This document shows, one piece after another, positions 24,201-25,752 of a stretch of DNA of 25,752 nt. Source of the stretch: Sphingomonadales bacterium (GTDB lineage: Bacteria; Pseudomonadota; Alphaproteobacteria; Sphingomonadales; Sphingomonadaceae). The stretch covers positions 1 to 25,752 of the forward strand of contig JANYCM010000022.1 of the NCBI GenBank assembly GCA_025360285.1. The letters run 5' to 3'. Both the position numbers and the translations under genes were made by a program. A model generated the notes under the pieces. The model worked only from the letters and a program-made list of their open reading frames with translations, was not told where the DNA came from and did not search any database. The first letter of the stretch is position 1, and each line of letters opens with the position of its first letter.

Positions 24201-25752
24201 CGATGACCTTGCGCAGTTCATCAAGGCTTTCAGGATTGCGCAGCGTCGTCGCATCACCAACTTCAGTGCCTTCGACCAGCGCCCGGACCATGCGGCGCAT
24301 GTATTTGCCGCTGCGGGTTTCGGGGAACTGACTGACTTGGATGAAGTCACCCGGCACAGCCACGGCACCCTTTTCCTGGCGCACCAGATCGGACAGGCGG
24401 CGGAAATCGTCGCGGCCCAGGGTCTGGCCGGGCGATGCCGTCACGAACGCGATCGGCGTCAGGCCCTTTTCACGGTGCGGCGCGCCGACCACCAGCACAT
24501 TGCCGAGCGGCGAATCCGGATCGAGCTGCTTGTCACGCAGGATGGCGCCCTCGATTTCCTCGGTGCCCATGCGGTGGCCGGAAACGTTGATCACATCATC
24601 CGAACGGCCGTGCAGCGAGAAACCTTCGTCCTCGTGACGAACCGCGAAATCGCCCTGGGTATAGGCCCAGACACCCTTCCAGCGCCGCCAGTAATTGCTG
24701 TCCCAACGCTCGCCATCGCCCTTCCAGCCAGCAGCGACACTGCCGTTGGTAACGGTGAAATGCTCGGGGTCACCCCAGACGGTTCGCGCCAGATAGGGGT
24801 AAGGCGCGGCAATGATGATCTCGCCCTTTTCACCGACATCGGCGCGGCGCCAGTTGACGCCATCGGCCTTGGCGCGATTCAGCAGGACGCTGGCCTTTGC
24901 ATCGCCGGCTTCGTCTTCCACCCAGACATCGCCGACAATCCACGGCAGCGGGAAAGTGCGGGCATCGGCGGCCAGCGGGAAATCGCCATTGCCATAGAAA
25001 TGCGTCCAGGCGATGCCGCCATGCTCGGTCGCCCAATAGCTGTTGATGTACTGCGGCGTGATATTCTCCATCCCGAACGCCTGCACCGGCGGCGAGCAGG
25101 GTTCTGCGCAGAAGGTCGCGACGCGCAGGCCGCTCAGATCATAGGCCTGGATGTCCTTCAAATTCTGCGGATCGGACATCACCGCCTTCAGGAATGTCAC
25201 GCCGGCCTTGAAGATCGTCACGCCGTGGCGCTCGATCATCGCCGCAAAACGCCCCGAATGCGGGAACACCGGCGCGCCTTCGCCGAGCACCGTCGTTACC
25301 CGCGTCAGCAGCGGGGCGGAAATCATATAGCTTTGGCCGGTGATCCAGCCCGGATCGGCGACGACATACAGCACGTCGCCCGGTCGCGCGTCGAACGCCA
25401 CCTTCATGGTTTCGGCGATGCCGGCGGCATAGCCGCCATGGACATGGACAACGCCCTTGGGCTTGCCGGTTGAACCCGAGGTATAGATGAAGAACATCGG
25501 ATATTCGGCATCGACTGCCAGCACCGGCGCCGACTTCCAGATGGCGGCCACCAGATCGGCATCGGGCAACGCCATAAGCGCCTTTTCATCGGCCACACCG
25601 GCGGCGGCGAGAATTTCGGCCAGCGCCTTATTGGTCAGGTCATGACTCCACACATCGCGGTCGCGCCAGACGATGTCGGGCTGGCCGGTGTGGCGGGCAA
25701 CGACGACGGCATCGACGCGCGGCGGCGTCGCCACCAAAGCCTCGGCAACGGC
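21265..25752 (-). CDS. pcs: Propionyl-CoA synthase, trifunctional (3' part; 5' end beyond window)
   Basis: Seen: 1495 codons, open to the right edge; residue numbers below count from 25737, which is an internal TTG, not a start. Module 1 is an AMP-forming acyl-CoA synthetase with YTSGSTGKPKG (85-95), NSYWATEHGG (232-241), GRSDDVINVSGHR (377-389) and the catalytic lysine in SGKYMRR (K478). Module 2 is an enoyl-CoA hydratase with GADIRQF (597-603), ALGGGMEFALAC (E648) and QPEIRLRLLPGYGGTQRL (E668), so both catalytic Glu remain. Module 3 (about 885-1490) is a medium-chain reductase with NFNDIWALTG and IFIEGSATGTG. Family knowledge: this order is that of propionyl-CoA synthase (about 1820 residues), which converts 3-hydroxypropionate via 3-hydroxypropionyl-CoA and acrylyl-CoA to propionyl-CoA using ATP, CoA and NADPH, with the toxic acrylyl-CoA held inside. 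About 320-330 residues are missing at the N-terminus. It is transcribed just ahead of mcr. Confidence 0.96.
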   Translation of the reverse strand, partial: AVAEALVATPPRVDAVVVARHTGQPDIVWRDRDVWSHDLTNKALAEILAAAGVADEKALMALPDADLVAAIWKSAPVLAVDAEYPMFFIYTSGSTGKPKGVVHVHGGYAAGIAETMKVAFDARPGDVLYVVADPGWITGQSYMISAPLLTRVTTVLGEGAPVFPHSGRFAAMIERHGVTIFKAGVTFLKAVMSDPQNLKDIQAYDLSGLRVATFCAEPCSPPVQAFGMENITPQYINSYWATEHGGIAWTHFYGNGDFPLAADARTFPLPWIVGDVWVEDEAGDAKASVLLNRAKADGVNWRRADVGEKGEIIIAAPYPYLARTVWGDPEHFTVTNGSVAAGWKGDGERWDSNYWRRWKGVWAYTQGDFAVRHEDEGFSLHGRSDDVINVSGHRMGTEEIEGAILRDKQLDPDSPLGNVLVVGAPHREKGLTPIAFVTASPGQTLGRDDFRRLSDLVRQEKGAVAVPGDFIQVSQFPETRSGKYMRRMVRALVEGTEVGDATTLRNPESLDELRKVIGDWQRRQSLSEDQQIFDRYRYFRIQYNDVAPGKKVATVFVTNPPVNALNERAIDELVIVVEHLSRRDDVVAVVFTGDGTASFVAGADIRQFLDEIHTVEEARVLPNNAQLAFAKIESMGKPCVAAIQGVALGGGMEFALACHWRVAESHARFGQPEIRLRLLPGYGGTQRLPRLLAEKRGPEGLLDALELILGGRSIDGEAALEIGLVETLATGADDALSLAHAAVREFVRHGDNSALSKAWKERRKAAKVAWQHPAHVDLDEALADDFVQRILKQLAWAGRGEAGERAIDAIRTGWTAGMAAGLEREAQLFAEAVVDPQGGKTGIKEFLDKKSPPLPVRRNGVFIDSEHEAKGKRLEAAGDLLPVGAPFFPGITAIPGHQYAFGIARDAATGSPRFGQPATHERELIVPVPAPEPNEALIYLLTSEVNFNDIWALTGIPVSPFDGHEEDFQTTGSGGLALIAALGSEARGEGRLKVGDMVAVYSGTSDLLSPAAGRDPMFADFSIQGYETKTGSHAQFLTVQAPQLHSVPGDLTLEQAGSYILNLGTIVRCLFTTLQIVGGKTIFIEGSATGTGLDALKSSRASGLSVTGLVSSPARAEFVVLKGAVGAIDRTDSRFASLYTPVPDGAEASRAWEAAGAPLVEEYKRLNNGKLADYAVSHAGETSFPRSFQLLAEGGKLAFYGASSGYHLSFMGKPGASTAEAMLQKAGARGGEAILIFYGPNSTALADETGLEMIEAARGIGARTVVVTTTDGQREFILSLGFEDAVAGVVSLEGIKRREGANFDWPDTMPRLPVARADIEAFREAVRDFQDKTLKPFGNAVGKLLRSPDNPRGAPDIVLERAGQDTLGVTSALVKPFTGRIVYAEDMAGQRYNFYAPQVWTRQRRIIMPTAEILGTHLCNAYEVTRMNDMVAAGLLDVTEPTVVPWDGLPEAHQSMWDNRHSGATYIVNHALPATGLRSREELFEAWAAAQVIEN

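Noticed and set aside
22618..25473. 951-codon open frame antisense to pcs
   Set aside because: It lies wholly opposite recognised Pcs domains. Its translation is Arg/Ala/Gly-rich low-complexity with no domain, as expected for a shadow frame in GC-rich coding DNA.
25735..25737. Apparent start of pcs at 25737
   Set aside because: The codon is TTG inside an open frame that continues to the window edge, and the known family needs about 320 more N-terminal residues.

Overview
The window is GC-rich, densely coding DNA from an alphaproteobacterium, most likely a member of the Sphingomonadales. Supporting signs are a PEPxxWA-CTERM sorted protein, a large TonB-dependent receptor with the EIIVTAQK box style common in sphingomonads, an HWE-family histidine kinase and a class II DAHP synthase. 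The genus cannot be fixed from sequence alone.

Layout. (a) 42-6181: a surface or secreted metalloprotease-like protein; a convergent pair encoding a HAD-IB phosphatase-like protein and a DUF3833 lipoprotein; then a tightly overlapping four-gene Mla-type lipid transport operon (STAS-MlaE fusion, MlaF ATPase, MlaD/MCE protein, outer-membrane-type auxiliary lipoprotein). (b) 6317-9198: housekeeping genes for glutathione reductase and class II DAHP synthase, and tRNA-Glu(CTC). (c) 9262-17581: accessory genes, namely an MFS transporter, a repeat-bearing 360-nt intergenic region, a TonB-dependent receptor with a clear rho-independent terminator, a Gfo/Idh/MocA dehydrogenase, an overlapping aldo/keto reductase plus SsuD-like flavin monooxygenase pair, and a PAS-HWE histidine kinase. 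(d) 17597-25752, minus strand: the main feature, two giant multifunctional enzymes 11 nt apart. These are propionyl-CoA synthase (pcs, cut by the right edge) followed by bifunctional malonyl-CoA reductase (mcr).

How the genes work together. Mcr reduces malonyl-CoA through malonate semialdehyde to 3-hydroxypropionate. Pcs activates 3-hydroxypropionate to its CoA ester, dehydrates it to acrylyl-CoA and reduces that to propionyl-CoA. Together they form the signature segment of the 3-hydroxypropionate bi-cycle, best known from Chloroflexus, encoded here as a two-gene unit in a sphingomonad-like genome. Related mcr/pcs genes are known from a few other alphaproteobacteria such as Erythrobacter sp. 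NAP1, so the enzymes are not new. The rest of the cycle (acyl-CoA carboxylase, methylmalonyl-CoA epimerase and mutase, malyl-CoA lyase, CoA transferases) is not in this window, so the physiological role (CO2 co-assimilation, acetate or 3-HP assimilation, or reductant disposal) stays open. No mobile element, integrase or CRISPR array was found.
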